From contig JAJYUJ010000007.1 in assembly GCA_021792615.1 (NCBI GenBank), positions 16,195 through 80,194 on the forward strand: DNA of 64,000 nucleotides, written 5' to 3'. The position numbers and the translations under genes are program-made. Each line of letters begins with the position of its first letter. The stretch's first letter is position 1. This DNA comes from a bacterium. GTDB lineage: Bacteria; JAMCPX01. Under the pieces are notes generated by a model that saw nothing but the letters and a program-made list of their open reading frames with translations, was not told the DNA's origin and ran no database searches. Positions 1 to 9,644 of the stretch are shown here, one piece after another.

Positions 1-95
1 CCTTTGGATTTTATAAGCCCTTCTTTTTTGAAGAGCAGAGATTATCTACTATTTAAATTAACTTTGTATAAAGTCAAGGACATTCAATTCTCCAA

Positions 96-130
96 CAAAA
101 AACGGGCGGTCAGATACCCGGCCGCCCGTT
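96..130 (-). terminator. Rho-independent terminator after hsp20
   Basis: On the minus strand a perfect 9-bp stem (AACGGGCGG pairing with CCGCCCGTT, plus-strand arms 101-109 and 122-130) encloses a 12-nt loop and runs into a short T tract. It lies just past the hsp20 stop codon and would end the dnaK-hsp20 transcript. The remaining bases 1-95 are AT-rich and hold no recognisable gene. Confidence 0.85.
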
Positions 131-148
131 GAGGAGAAGGCTTTCGCC

Positions 149-598
149 TTATTCAATTTCCACGTTTACCTGTTTTGGTTTCGCTGCCTCTGTCTTGGGT
201 ATGGTTACCTCCAGTACACCGTCCTTGAATTTCGCCTTCACCTTGTCTTTGTCAACGGATGCAGGAAGAGTAAAGGAGCGGGTAAAAGAACCATAGGCTC
301 TTTCCATCCGGTAGTAGTTTTCCTCTTTCGTCTCTTTTTCGGATTTTCTCTCACCCTTGAGGGTCAGCATATTGTCTTTTACTTCTATGGAAAAATCTTT
401 TTTCTCCATGCCTGGCAATTCAGCTTTCAGCACAACATTGTCCTTGGTTTCATAAATATCAACGGCCGGATTCCATGATCCTGCTGATAGCTCAACATCG
501 GGGAACCTAACCCTCCCCATATTCTCGTCAAACAACCTGTTGATCCTGTCCTGAATGGTGGTAAGCTCTTTAAAGGGGTCCCACTTCATTATCGCCAT
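149..598 (-). CDS. Small heat shock protein, Hsp20/alpha-crystallin family
   Basis: ATP-independent holdase chaperone of the cytoplasm. The 149-residue product has a short N-terminal arm (MAIMKWDPFKEL), an alpha-crystallin domain from about residue 45 to 140 containing the family motif DGVLEVTIPK, and a C-terminal VNVEI tail resembling the I-x-I motif used in oligomer assembly. The start is set at the ATG preceded by GGGAGGTG. A longer reading frame begins 7 codons upstream but would translate through that ribosome binding site. It lies 61 bp downstream of dnaK in the same direction and is followed by a strong terminator, so dnaK and hsp20 are probably co-transcribed. Family assignment is secure. 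Confidence 0.95.
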   Translation of the reverse strand: MAIMKWDPFKELTTIQDRINRLFDENMGRVRFPDVELSAGSWNPAVDIYETKDNVVLKAELPGMEKKDFSIEVKDNMLTLKGERKSEKETKEENYYRMERAYGSFTRSFTLPASVDKDKVKAKFKDGVLEVTIPKTEAAKPKQVNVEIE

Positions 599-659
599 GT
601 TTTTTTCACCTCCCTTCAACGAATTTATTCAACGAAAAGCCTCAACCTTTCTGGCGGGT

Positions 660-2567
660 TTACTTTTTCTCCTCAAATTCAGCATCTATTACATCTTCTT
701 TCTTGGCTGACTCTTCGCCCTGAGCGGATTGTGCCTGTTCCGCATCAGGAGCACCTTTGCCTGCTGCCGATGCCTTTTTATACATCTCCTCTGCAAGATG
801 GTGTGAGTCTTTGTTCAGCTGCTCAATGGATGCCTTCATCTTATCGATATCCCTTTCCTGGAGTACTGCTTTGGCCTTTTCTATGCTTTCTTCCAGCCTT
901 TTGGTTTCATCCGGGTTCAGTTTGTCTTTATTCTCGTTAATCAGCTTCTGAATACTGTAGATGAGGCTGTCCAAATTGTTGGCAACCTCTATGGTCTCTT
1001 TGTTCTTTTTGTCTTCTTCCGCATGTTTCTCGGCCTCTTTTACCATCTTCTCGACGTCCTCTTTCGCAAGGCCGCTTGATGCCGTGATAACGATCTTCTG
1101 CTCTTTCGCTGTTGCGAGATCCTTTGCCGATACATTCAGGATACCGTTTGCGTCGATATCGAAGGTAACCTCAACCTGAGGTATCCCCCTCGGTGCCGGA
1201 GGTAAGCCTACAAGCTGGAACCTGCCGAGCGTCCTGTTTGCGCCTGCCATCTCCCGTTCACCCTGCAGTATGTGTATTTCTACACTTGTCTGATTGTCTG
1301 CTGCGGTCGTGAAGATCTCGCTCTTCCGTGTCGGTATCGTCGTATTCCTGTTGATGAGTTTCGTCATGACGCCGCCGAGGGTCTCTATGCCGAGTGAAAG
1401 CGGCGTAACATCGAGCAAAAGCACATCCTTTACCTCGCCGGAAAGCACGGCCGCCTGTATGGCTGCACCGACAGCAACAACCTCGTCCGGATTCACCCCT
1501 TTATGGGGTTCCTTGCCGAAGAATTCCTTTACCATCTGCTGGATCTTGGGCATTCTTGTTTGTCCGCCGACCAGCACAACCTCGTTGATTTCAGATGCTT
1601 TCAGCCCTGCATCTTTTAAAGCCTGCTTCATGGGTTCAAAGCTCAGCTCAAGAAGATCCATACACAACTGTTCCAGCTTTGCCCTGCTCAATTTCAGAAT
1701 CAAGTGTTTTGGTCCTGCTGCGTCTGCCGTAATAAAGGGCAGGTTTATCTCCGATTCCATGGTGGATGAAAGCTCTATCTTTGCCTTTTCCGCAGCTTCT
1801 TTCAGACGCTGTATGGCCATGATATCTTTACTGAGGTCTATGCCCTGGTCTTTCTTAAACTCGCCGATGATCCATTCAACAATGCGCTGGTCCACATTAT
1901 CGCCCCCGAGGTGCGTATTCCCGTTCGTGGATTTGACTTCTACGATATTCTCGCCGACTTCAAGGATCGATATATCGAACGTGCCGCCTCCGAAATCATA
2001 GACCGCTATTACTTCTTCCTTCTTTTTATCAAGACCGTATGCAAGTGCAGCTGCCGTAGGTTCATTGATTATCCTTTTTACATCAAGCCCTGCTATCTTG
2101 CCCGCATCCTTTGTCGCCTGTCGCTGACTGTCATTAAAATATGCCGGAACGGTTATGACCGCCTCTGTAACCTTTTCACCCAGGTATGCCTCGGCAGCCT
2201 TTTTCAGCTTCTGAAGAATCATTGCGGATATTTCCGGGGGAGAATAAAGTTTTCCCTTTATATTGACCCGTACGTCCTGGTTATCCGCGGAGACAACCTT
2301 GTACGGTACCATCTTCATCTCTTCCGTTACCTCGTTATATCGTCTTCCCATGAACCTCTTTATAGAATAAACCGTATTTTCTGCGTTGGTCACCGCCTGC
2401 CTTTTTGCAACCTGGCCGACAAGGATCTCTCCTTCCTTTGTAAAACCGACGACCGATGGTGTTAACCTGCTCCCCTCTTCATTGGGGATAACAACCGGTT
2501 CGCCCTTTTCAACAAAGGCCACAACAGAATTAGTAGTACCTAAATCAATACCTATGACTTTTCCCAT
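660..2567 (-). CDS. dnaK: Chaperone DnaK (Hsp70)
   Basis: ATP-dependent Hsp70 chaperone that folds and protects cytoplasmic proteins together with DnaJ and GrpE. The 635 residues match the usual length. The nucleotide-binding domain opens with [13 protein letters not shown] and contains the [14 protein letters not shown] phosphate loop. The substrate-binding domain follows from about residue 390, then the helical lid, ending in the typical [11 protein letters not shown] tail. AAAGGAG precedes the ATG. No grpE, dnaJ or hrcA lies beside it here; the partner is hsp20. I see no CIRCE element in the 183-bp divergent upstream region, so regulation is probably not by HrcA. Confidence 0.98.
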   Translation of the reverse strand: MGKVIGIDLGTTNSVVAFVEKGEPVVIPNEEGSRLTPSVVGFTKEGEILVGQVAKRQAVTNAENTVYSIKRFMGRRYNEVTEEMKMVPYKVVSADNQDVRVNIKGKLYSPPEISAMILQKLKKAAEAYLGEKVTEAVITVPAYFNDSQRQATKDAGKIAGLDVKRIINEPTAAALAYGLDKKKEEVIAVYDFGGGTFDISILEVGENIVEVKSTNGNTHLGGDNVDQRIVEWIIGEFKKDQGIDLSKDIMAIQRLKEAAEKAKIELSSTMESEINLPFITADAAGPKHLILKLSRAKLEQLCMDLLELSFEPMKQALKDAGLKASEINEVVLVGGQTRMPKIQQMVKEFFGKEPHKGVNPDEVVAVGAAIQAAVLSGEVKDVLLLDVTPLSLGIETLGGVMTKLINRNTTIPTRKSEIFTTAADNQTSVEIHILQGEREMAGANRTLGRFQLVGLPPAPRGIPQVEVTFDIDANGILNVSAKDLATAKEQKIVITASSGLAKEDVEKMVKEAEKHAEEDKKNKETIEVANNLDSLIYSIQKLINENKDKLNPDETKRLEESIEKAKAVLQERDIDKMKASIEQLNKDSHHLAEEMYKKASAAGKGAPDAEQAQSAQGEESAKKEDVIDAEFEEKK

Positions 2568-2628
2568 GACTTTACTCCTTTACCTTTAAAAATAATCATT
2601 TCTCGGCTATCGTCAATATTTGCAGGCT

Positions 2629-2640
2629 ATATTGCAATAT
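2629..2640. promoter_or_regulatory. 12-bp palindrome in the dnaK upstream region
   Basis: A perfect palindrome, ATATTGCAATAT, sits about 60 bp upstream of dnaK and about 110 bp upstream of the divergent HEAT gene. CAATATTTG occurs on both sides of it. It could be an operator, but AT-rich palindromes arise readily by chance. Confidence 0.25.
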
Positions 2641-2715
2641 TTGTCATTTTTACAAATAAGCACTACTTTTAACAGATACAAGGACAGGTAAAAGTGGAAT
2701 GAATCTTTCAAAGTG

Positions 2716-2724
2716 TGCTATACT
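2716..2724 (+). promoter_or_regulatory. Extended -10 promoter for the HEAT/HD-GYP pair
   Basis: TGCTATACT fits an extended -10 element (TGnTATAAT). No good -35 hexamer lies 16-18 bp upstream, as is common for extended -10 promoters. Transcription would begin near 2731 and leave about 20 nt before the ATG at 2751, with no clear Shine-Dalgarno sequence. Confidence 0.4.
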
Positions 2725-2750
2725 ATACATGAACGTAACCTATAAAAAAT

Positions 2751-4280
2751 ATGGATATTAAAAACAAAACACCGGAAACCCTGATACTGACCGAACTGGA
2801 AAAGCTGATTCGGCTGTTTTCCTTTTATCCCGCGGGACACTCCTATTTACAGGTAGCTTCTGTACGTATACTGACGGCAATAAAACAGCAGTTCGGCACC
2901 TTAAAAAACGTGCTGTATACCATAGACCGAAGGCATGTTTTCATAAACGACAACCCGCTCGACGGCTTTGAAAAACTTTCCAAATTGCTTTTTTACAAAA
3001 GGATAAAGACCCTGATACTGCACAGTACGGTCAAATCCGAAGAGTTGCTCACCTTTATTCATGAGATATCCTCCGGGGATCTTATTTTACCGAAGGACAA
3101 GAGTATCAAACAGATGCTGTTCAAACATAATATCACCGGCATCGAGGTGGATGAGGTAGATTACGATACAATCCGGGAAGAGCTTGACAACGACATGGAT
3201 CAGCAGGCAGACAATGCCGAGGAAGAGGTAAACCTCGAGAACGTTGTACAGGACCTTACCAATGACGAGCAGGAAGCGATACGGCTTATAAACCTTATCG
3301 AAAAGGAAAATGCGCCCCAGCGGTACAGCGATCTGTCGGATGCGCTGGCCGTCATCATAGAAAGGCTCTCGGAGATAGAACGGTACGAGATCCCGCTTAT
3401 AGCCATACGGACATTCACCCAGCATGTATACCAAAAAAACAAGGACAGGGATATTGCCGCGAGGGCAAAAACCATGGTTGAGGTCATATCCGCAGGAAAG
3501 GGTATAATCCCGAAAATTATAGAGCCAATCGTAACAGGTAACCCCTATTATTATGCGTCATCCGTCAAAACGGTAACTATCGTGGGAGAACCCGCACTCG
3601 ACGAACTGACCGGTATCATGATCACTACCGATGTACTGCAATCCATCAAATTTATTGCAAGGGCACTATCCGTATTTCAAAAGCAGGCATACATGCATTT
3701 ACAGAAGGTTATCCTTTCCGATAACTATAAATCCTCTCTGGTGGCTATAGATACTGCAGTGCATATAAAGACCGGTTCGGAACCGACTCTATCCGCGGGG
3801 CTCACCCACAAAGATATGCGGATCCGGAAAAGGGCACTGCAGGCATTGTTCGAGGTCAACACGGCACACGGGAACATTATAATCGAAAAACTGCTAACCA
3901 CCAATAAAGAGCAGAGAATGACCGACCTTATCATCACGCTGATAGGAAAGTACAAACGACAGATGTTTATTCCATGGATCAAGCACATGCTGCGCGACCC
4001 TGCTGTTGCATACTCCATTAAACACGATGCCCTGCTCGTCCTCGGAGAGCTCGGCAGCAAGGAGGCAACAAGCGTCATCATCGAATCCGCTTTTGATCCG
4101 TCTGCATTCCTGCCGAAGCAATACCCGGACATAAAGATTGCCGGTATAAAAGCGCTCGGAGCTGCCATGAATGAAATTGCTATTGCAAATCTTGTAAAGT
4201 TGTTGGAACATAAGGAAGAACGCATAAGGACGACGACGTGGAATACGCTCAATGAAATCGGGAAGAAATTAAATGCATGA
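2751..4280 (+). CDS. HEAT-repeat protein with an uncharacterised N-terminal domain
   Basis: The 509-residue soluble protein has no signal peptide. Residues about 1-125 form a domain (LFSFYPAGHSYLQV, then RRHVFINDNPL, then KSEELLTFIHEI) that recurs at the N-terminus of the next protein. An acidic linker at about 140-175 (DQQADNAEEEVNLE) is followed by a long helical region ending in HEAT-type repeats (DALLVLGELGSKEATSVII, IKIAGIKALGAAMN). HEAT repeats bind partner proteins; no catalytic motif is visible. The stop codon overlaps the next start by 8 bp, so the two genes are translationally coupled and probably act together in cyclic-di-GMP signalling. The exact function is unknown. Confidence 0.75.
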   Translation: MDIKNKTPETLILTELEKLIRLFSFYPAGHSYLQVASVRILTAIKQQFGTLKNVLYTIDRRHVFINDNPLDGFEKLSKLLFYKRIKTLILHSTVKSEELLTFIHEISSGDLILPKDKSIKQMLFKHNITGIEVDEVDYDTIREELDNDMDQQADNAEEEVNLENVVQDLTNDEQEAIRLINLIEKENAPQRYSDLSDALAVIIERLSEIERYEIPLIAIRTFTQHVYQKNKDRDIAARAKTMVEVISAGKGIIPKIIEPIVTGNPYYYASSVKTVTIVGEPALDELTGIMITTDVLQSIKFIARALSVFQKQAYMHLQKVILSDNYKSSLVAIDTAVHIKTGSEPTLSAGLTHKDMRIRKRALQALFEVNTAHGNIIIEKLLTTNKEQRMTDLIITLIGKYKRQMFIPWIKHMLRDPAVAYSIKHDALLVLGELGSKEATSVIIESAFDPSAFLPKQYPDIKIAGIKALGAAMNEIAIANLVKLLEHKEERIRTTTWNTLNEIGKKLNA

Positions 4281-5631
4281 GAACGAACAATTGAATGAAT
4301 TTATAACGCTTATCACCGGGAGCGTTAGAAACCTGTCTCTGTATCCCAGAACACACCCAACGGTTCAAACCGCGGTAAAAAGAGCGAACACCATACTGCA
4401 CAAGCTGCTGTCTACGCAGCGGGAGATCGTCGTTGCGGTCATAAAGAATACCCTCCTTATAGAAAAGACACCGTTTTATACCACGACCAAGGGCATAGAG
4501 GAGTTCATTGACCGGCTTGCAAGGATAGGAATCAACGGGATCGTATTTTACAGGACGATCAACGAGAAGGAAATACTCATCCTGCTTGAAAGCATGATAA
4601 TTCCGCCCGAAGATCTCAACAAACAGGGCGGCATAGCGCTCAGACTCAAGAACCTCGGGGTAAAAGGCATCGAGATCAAAAAAATAGAAGAGGATATCAA
4701 AACGGAGATTTTCAAAACATACACGGCAGCACGGGATGAGATCTTCAACATCATGAGCGAGCTGCGACTCGGACATATACCCGAAAAGACGACGATAAAG
4801 GAAATTATCAGTGACCTGAACGATGCTATGCTGAAAGACAAAAACACCCTCCTCTGTCTTACTATGCTTCAGGACTATGACGAATACACGTTCAACCATT
4901 CCGTGAATGTCGGCATACTGTCGCTCTCACTCGCACAGGAACTGGGATTTAAGAGCGACGAGCTTTTACATGTCGGGCTTGCTGGTATGCTTCACGATAT
5001 AGGTAAAACAAGGGTACAAAGGGACATCATACTCAAACCTTCAAAGCTCAGTTCTGAAGAATGGGTCGAGATGAAAAAGCACCCGGTTCACAGCAGAAAC
5101 ATTATAAAAGAAATAGGCGGCATAAGCGATACGACGGCTACCTACGTTTTGTATCATCATCTCAGGCGGAACCTTTCGGGATATCCGGACTCAAACGGCA
5201 TACCGGAACAGCCCGATGGATCGAAAATAGTAGCCATTGCGGACACCTATGACTCTATGACAACCCTGCGGCCGTATCAAAAAAGATTTGATCCCCGGGA
5301 ATCCATCGAATTCATCAATAACAGGGCAGGAGAAGATTTCGAACAGAATTATGTCAAGGCGTTCATAAAAGCACTCGGTATATACCCTGTCGGTTCCGTG
5401 GTCAGGTTTGATACAAACGAAATCGGTGTCGTGACAAAGATCAGCGATTCGGACCCTCTCCGGCCTTCCGTAAAACTCATCATGGATGAAAATGGAGGCA
5501 CGATAAATAAAATAGAAGAGGTATCTCTTGAGGAAAAAGACCCCTCGACCCGCCGGTATAAGCGTACCATAGCCGGTACCGTCGGCACAGCGCAGCAGGG
5601 CCTGCTCGATCTGAACAAATACCTGAAATAA
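4273..5631 (+). CDS. HD-GYP domain phosphodiesterase-like protein
   Basis: HD-GYP proteins usually hydrolyse cyclic di-GMP. Residues about 1-125 repeat the N-terminal domain of the upstream HEAT protein (NLSLYPRTHPTV, KNTLLIEKTPFY, NEKEILILLESM). The HD-GYP domain spans about 200-370 with LHDIGK near residue 240, HPVHS, a His-His pair near 294 and GYP near 303. The canonical HHExxDGxGYP motif reads HHLRRNLSGYP, so its conserved Glu and Asp-Gly are missing while metal-binding histidines remain. Activity may be reduced or altered. A small beta domain (VGSVVRFDTNEIGVV) follows. It is convergent with the next gene, only 4 bp away. Confidence 0.85.
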   Translation: MHENEQLNEFITLITGSVRNLSLYPRTHPTVQTAVKRANTILHKLLSTQREIVVAVIKNTLLIEKTPFYTTTKGIEEFIDRLARIGINGIVFYRTINEKEILILLESMIIPPEDLNKQGGIALRLKNLGVKGIEIKKIEEDIKTEIFKTYTAARDEIFNIMSELRLGHIPEKTTIKEIISDLNDAMLKDKNTLLCLTMLQDYDEYTFNHSVNVGILSLSLAQELGFKSDELLHVGLAGMLHDIGKTRVQRDIILKPSKLSSEEWVEMKKHPVHSRNIIKEIGGISDTTATYVLYHHLRRNLSGYPDSNGIPEQPDGSKIVAIADTYDSMTTLRPYQKRFDPRESIEFINNRAGEDFEQNYVKAFIKALGIYPVGSVVRFDTNEIGVVTKISDSDPLRPSVKLIMDENGGTINKIEEVSLEEKDPSTRRYKRTIAGTVGTAQQGLLDLNKYLK

Positions 5632-5635
5632 CGCT

Positions 5636-6703
5636 CTAATTCTTTGCTCTACTGTACTGTTTTGGCCATGGTATATCGGCTTTGAGCACTTTGGCGGCAT
5701 ACAGGGGCCAGTACGGGTTTCTCAACACTTCTCTTCCCATAACAACCGCATCTGCAACGCCCGTTGCGATGATCTGCTCCGCCTGAAACGGATCGGTAAT
5801 CATACCCACGGTCCCTGTTGCTATACCGGCATCCTTTCTTACTGCATAGGCAAAGGGTGTCTGATACCCCGGGCCCTCGGGTATAACCGCATACGGCACC
5901 AGACCACCGCTCGAGCAATCGATCAGGTCTATGCCGGACTGTTTGAGCATGGATGCAAACCGCACGGTTTGCTCAATATCCCAGCCACCCTCAACCCAAT
6001 CTGTCGAGGATACCCGCACAAAGACAGGCAGGTTGTCCGGCCATTGTTTCCGTACAGTTTGGGCAACCAGCAACGGCATCCTGATGCGGTTGTCGAAACC
6101 GCCTCCATAAGCATCGGTCCGGTGATTTGAAAGCGGAGACAGAAATTCATGAAGCAGGTAACCGTGTGCCATGTGTATCTCTATGACCTCAAACCCGGCT
6201 TCGATGCTTCGTTGAACAGCGGATGAAAACTGTGTTACTACCTCATGGATTTGATCTTGTGTCATCTCCACCGGTGTCTGGTAATATTCGGCAAACGGGA
6301 TCGACGAGGGTGCCATGGGCTGCCATGCCTGGTCTCCCCGCGGGATAGGTTTACCGCCGTTCCACGGGGCATACGTCGAAGCCTTGCGTCCAGCATGTGC
6401 GAGCTGGACGCCCGGCACGGCTCCCTGTGCCTTGATAAAAGCGGTTATGCGTTTAAGCTGCTGGATGTGCTCGTCCGACCACAAGCCGAGGTCATCCGGC
6501 GAAATACGGCCCTCGGGCGAAACAGCCGTGGCCTCGGTCATCACCAGTCCTGCCCCGCCGACCGCTCGGCTGCCCAGATGTACCAGATGCCAGTCTGAGG
6601 CCATGCCATTCTCGCACGAATACTGGCACATCGGCGACATAAAAATGCGGTTCTTGAATTCGATTTCACGCAACGTCAGTTTGGAAAATAATTTTGCTTC
6701 CAT
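5636..6703 (-). CDS. Old Yellow Enzyme family NADH:flavin oxidoreductase, YqjM-like
   Basis: FMN-dependent TIM-barrel reductase of activated C=C bonds such as enones; the physiological substrate is not predictable. The 355 residues carry class-typical segments: MSPMCQYS near the N-terminus (the Cys that modulates FMN in YqjM relatives), EATAVSPEGRIS, QLAHAGRKAS with the catalytic His region, and HMAHGYLLHEFLSPLSNHR. The start is the ATG of MEAKLF, 5 nt behind GGAGG; an in-frame GTG two codons earlier falls inside that binding site. It is divergent from the homospermidine gene and convergent with the HD-GYP gene, so probably monocistronic. Confidence 0.92.
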   Translation of the reverse strand: MEAKLFSKLTLREIEFKNRIFMSPMCQYSCENGMASDWHLVHLGSRAVGGAGLVMTEATAVSPEGRISPDDLGLWSDEHIQQLKRITAFIKAQGAVPGVQLAHAGRKASTYAPWNGGKPIPRGDQAWQPMAPSSIPFAEYYQTPVEMTQDQIHEVVTQFSSAVQRSIEAGFEVIEIHMAHGYLLHEFLSPLSNHRTDAYGGGFDNRIRMPLLVAQTVRKQWPDNLPVFVRVSSTDWVEGGWDIEQTVRFASMLKQSGIDLIDCSSGGLVPYAVIPEGPGYQTPFAYAVRKDAGIATGTVGMITDPFQAEQIIATGVADAVVMGREVLRNPYWPLYAAKVLKADIPWPKQYSRAKN

Positions 6704-6850
6704 AAACACCTCCAGCCTTTATTTATTCCTTTTATAGTAATGCACTATGAACAATTCGTAAAGTCGCGGTATCGGAATGATGATCGTTTTATTCCGGGAT
6801 CCGGGTTACCGGCTTTATGGAGGGATGAATGGTTGCATGCAAAAAAAACA

Positions 6851-6879
6851 TTGACTTAATGGAAACATTTCTCTATTTA
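6851..6879 (+). promoter_or_regulatory. Predicted sigma-70 promoter for the polyamine pair
   Basis: TTGACT, a 17-bp spacer and TATTTA lie upstream of the homospermidine synthase start at 6896. The leader would be only about 10 nt and no Shine-Dalgarno sequence precedes the ATG, so initiation may not use one. Confidence 0.4.
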
Positions 6880-6895
6880 TTGCAGTACATAATCC

Positions 6896-8341
6896 ATGAA
6901 ACTAACCTTCAACAACAAAATTTTAATTATAGGGTACGGCGCCGTTTCCCGGTGCACGCTCCCCATTTTTCTCGATCATATCGATGCACCGAGGAAAAAC
7001 ATCACGATCATAGATTTTGAGGACAAATCAGGCCCGCTGAAACCATTTACCGATACGGGAATAAATTTCGTCCATAAAAAGATAACGCCGGAAAACCTGA
7101 CATCGGTTTTGGATACCTATGCAGGCAAAAATGCGCTCATCGTCGATCTGGCATGGAATATAGAAACCACGGACACCTTGACATGGTGTCATCGTAATAA
7201 CGCTTTGTACGTAGATACCTCGATCGAATTATGGAATCCCTACAAGAACGACGATATTTTCGAGAAAACCCTTTACCGGAGACAGATGCGGATCAAAGAG
7301 CTGAAAGAAAAGTTCGGGGATTCACCGACAGCTATTTTAGATCATGGAGCGAACCCGGGTTTGATCTCTCATTTTACGAAACAGGGGTTAATGGATATCG
7401 CAGACGCCGTTATAAGAGATAAAAAGTTTTCAGGGGCATTGCTCGAGGAATTATCGGGCTACAAAAAAGGAAAAGATTTTGCAAACTTAGCCAGGGTACT
7501 CGGCGTCAAGGTCATTCATTGCAGCGAACGGGACACCCAGGTGACCAACAAGCCGAAAGAGGTCGATGAATTCGTGAATACCTGGAGTATAGAAGGTTTC
7601 CGGGAAGAAGGGATAGCACCGGCTGAGATGGGCTGGGGTACCCATGAAAAAAAACATCCACCGCTCACCTTCGAGGCACCCTATGGCCCGAAAAACCAGA
7701 TATTCCTTGCCCGTATGGGCATGAACACCCGCATTAAATCTTTTGTTCCTGAAGTCGGGCCTATAGAAGGTATGATCGTACGGCACGGAGAGGCATTCGG
7801 CATATCAGACCGGCTGACGGTCTACGATAAAAACGGCGATCCGATCTACAGACCCACCGTGCATTATGCGTACATGCCCTGCCATGAAGCACTGGTTTCC
7901 CTGGATGAATTGAGGGCAAGAAATTATGAATTGCAGCCGAAGCTCAGGATCATGACCGATGAGATTACCTCGGGGAAAGATATTCTCGGCGCATTATTGA
8001 TGGGGCACCCCTATGATTCCTGGTGGACAGGCTCGATCCTCAGCATCGAAGAAACGAGGAAGATAGCACCCGGACAGAATGCAACAACACTGCAGGTAGC
8101 TGCGGGTGTCGTCTCGGCAGTAAGATACATGATTGAGAACCCCCAAAAGGGCATCCTAATCCCCGACGATATACCCCATGATTATATTTTAACGATAGCA
8201 AAGCCTTATCTTGGAGAACTCCATTCAAAACCGTATGATTGGAATCCGCTGAAAAGCAGACCGGTATTTTTTAAGGAAAACCCGAGACATGCCGTCGACG
8301 AAGATCCGTGGCAGTTCGAGTGTTTCATGCCTTTACCGTGA
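6896..8341 (+). CDS. hss: Homospermidine synthase
   Basis: NAD-dependent enzyme that joins two putrescines (or spermidine and putrescine) into sym-homospermidine. The 481 residues match the bacterial saccharopine-dehydrogenase-like HSS family: an N-terminal Rossmann motif IIGYGAVSRCTLP, VDLAWNIETTDTL, DTSIELWNPY, DHGANPGLISHF, and late segments MGHPYDSWWTGSILS and WQFECFMP. Three bases separate its stop from the decarboxylase gene, which would supply the diamine. The two genes together suggest ornithine to putrescine to homospermidine. Deoxyhypusine synthase is a different fold and is excluded. Confidence 0.92.
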   Translation: MKLTFNNKILIIGYGAVSRCTLPIFLDHIDAPRKNITIIDFEDKSGPLKPFTDTGINFVHKKITPENLTSVLDTYAGKNALIVDLAWNIETTDTLTWCHRNNALYVDTSIELWNPYKNDDIFEKTLYRRQMRIKELKEKFGDSPTAILDHGANPGLISHFTKQGLMDIADAVIRDKKFSGALLEELSGYKKGKDFANLARVLGVKVIHCSERDTQVTNKPKEVDEFVNTWSIEGFREEGIAPAEMGWGTHEKKHPPLTFEAPYGPKNQIFLARMGMNTRIKSFVPEVGPIEGMIVRHGEAFGISDRLTVYDKNGDPIYRPTVHYAYMPCHEALVSLDELRARNYELQPKLRIMTDEITSGKDILGALLMGHPYDSWWTGSILSIEETRKIAPGQNATTLQVAAGVVSAVRYMIENPQKGILIPDDIPHDYILTIAKPYLGELHSKPYDWNPLKSRPVFFKENPRHAVDEDPWQFECFMPLP

Positions 8342-8344
8342 ACA

Positions 8345-9535
8345 ATGAATAAGAAAATCATCAAACAATTAGCCGAAGAACACGGGACGCCTCTCCTGAT
8401 CATCGATCACGAGCAGATACGGAAGAACTACCGTGAATTCAGAAAACGGCTTCCGAGAATACAGGTCTACTATGCAATAAAGGCAAACTCGGATCCCGAA
8501 ATTATAAAAACACTGCTGAAGCTCGGCGCGAGCTTTGATGTGGCTTCTCTGAACGAATTCAACCTGATCTTCGATCAGGTAAAACACCTCGAGCCCCGGG
8601 AACTGCAGAATTTCATCTGGGACAACATCATTTACGCAAACCCGGTTAAAAAGCCTGATTCCCTGCACGTTTTAAATTTATACAAGCCGCTCCTGACCTT
8701 TGACAGCATCGAGGAGATGAGGAAGATAAAACTACACTCACCGGATGCCGGCCTTTTGCTGAGGATAAAGATTTCGGATGAAGGTTCTGTCGTAAAATTT
8801 TCCAATAAGTTTGGCATTGACCCAAAACAGGCATTGGATTTGATAAAAAAAACAAAAGAAAACCGCATGACCATCGAGGGCATCAGCTTCCATGCCGGGA
8901 GTCAATGCAACCAGCCCGGGAATTTCGTGAAGGCATTGAGGACCGTTGCCGGGATCTTCAAACAGGCGGACGCAAAAGGCTATGAGATCGGAGAAACGGT
9001 AACCAGGGGATACCCGATAAAGATCGTGGACATCGGGGGAGGCTTTCCGGTCAAATATAAAGGAGACGAGCAGTCTTTCGAGGGACTCGCTGCCATCATC
9101 AACAAGGAGGTGGACAAGTTATTCCCCAGGGACAAGGTACTGCTGCTCGCAGAGCCCGGGAGGTTTTTAGTCGCGAACGCAGGCACAGAGGTTGCCAGCG
9201 TGGTGCTGGCAAAGCATTCAACGAATCCTCCCTCCTATCATATCGATGACGGTGTCTATCATACCTTTTCGGCATTGGTCTACGACCACATCCCGATAAC
9301 TGTGCGCGCCATTAAAGGCGGAACCCCGAAAGAATGCAGGTTATTCGGACCGACCTGCGACGGATTGGATACTCTGTCCGAGAACGAATATATCCATAAT
9401 ACAGGAAAGGTCTTCCTGCCGTATCTCCAGGAGGGGGATCTCGTGTATACGGAAAATATGGGTGCTTATACAACAGCCTCTTCGACAAATTTCAACGGCA
9501 TGCCGCCCGCAAAGGTCGTCCATATCAATCTGTAA
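8345..9535 (+). CDS. Ornithine/lysine decarboxylase-like, PLP fold type III
   Basis: PLP-dependent amino acid decarboxylase of the alanine-racemase-fold group. The 396 residues include YYAIKAN with the PLP lysine at K46, SFHAGSQC, the glycine-rich phosphate site GGGFPVKY, EPGRFLVA, and FGPTCDGLDTL with the Cys and Asp typical of ornithine decarboxylases. C-terminal NMGAYTTA is also typical. Adjacent homospermidine synthase favours ornithine (giving putrescine) as substrate. Lysine, diaminopimelate or carboxynorspermidine activity cannot be separated by eye. Co-transcribed with the upstream gene. Confidence 0.88.
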   Translation: MNKKIIKQLAEEHGTPLLIIDHEQIRKNYREFRKRLPRIQVYYAIKANSDPEIIKTLLKLGASFDVASLNEFNLIFDQVKHLEPRELQNFIWDNIIYANPVKKPDSLHVLNLYKPLLTFDSIEEMRKIKLHSPDAGLLLRIKISDEGSVVKFSNKFGIDPKQALDLIKKTKENRMTIEGISFHAGSQCNQPGNFVKALRTVAGIFKQADAKGYEIGETVTRGYPIKIVDIGGGFPVKYKGDEQSFEGLAAIINKEVDKLFPRDKVLLLAEPGRFLVANAGTEVASVVLAKHSTNPPSYHIDDGVYHTFSALVYDHIPITVRAIKGGTPKECRLFGPTCDGLDTLSENEYIHNTGKVFLPYLQEGDLVYTENMGAYTTASSTNFNGMPPAKVVHINL

Positions 9536-9644
9536 TACCCGTTCTTCCTTAAGGTCGTCTGCAATGTTTTCGAAAAGGAGGCCGTGCCAGAATCCTGAAA
9601 TCAGTTACGTTCGGCCGTTTCGACAGTACCGGTCATCCGGTTCA

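Noticed and set aside
1294..2001. 235-codon open frame on the plus strand
   Set aside because: Antisense to dnaK, which is one of the surest genes in the window.
2568..2750. CIRCE-type heat-shock operator upstream of dnaK
   Set aside because: No TTAGCACTC-N9-GAGTGCTAA sequence is present; only short AT-rich palindromes.
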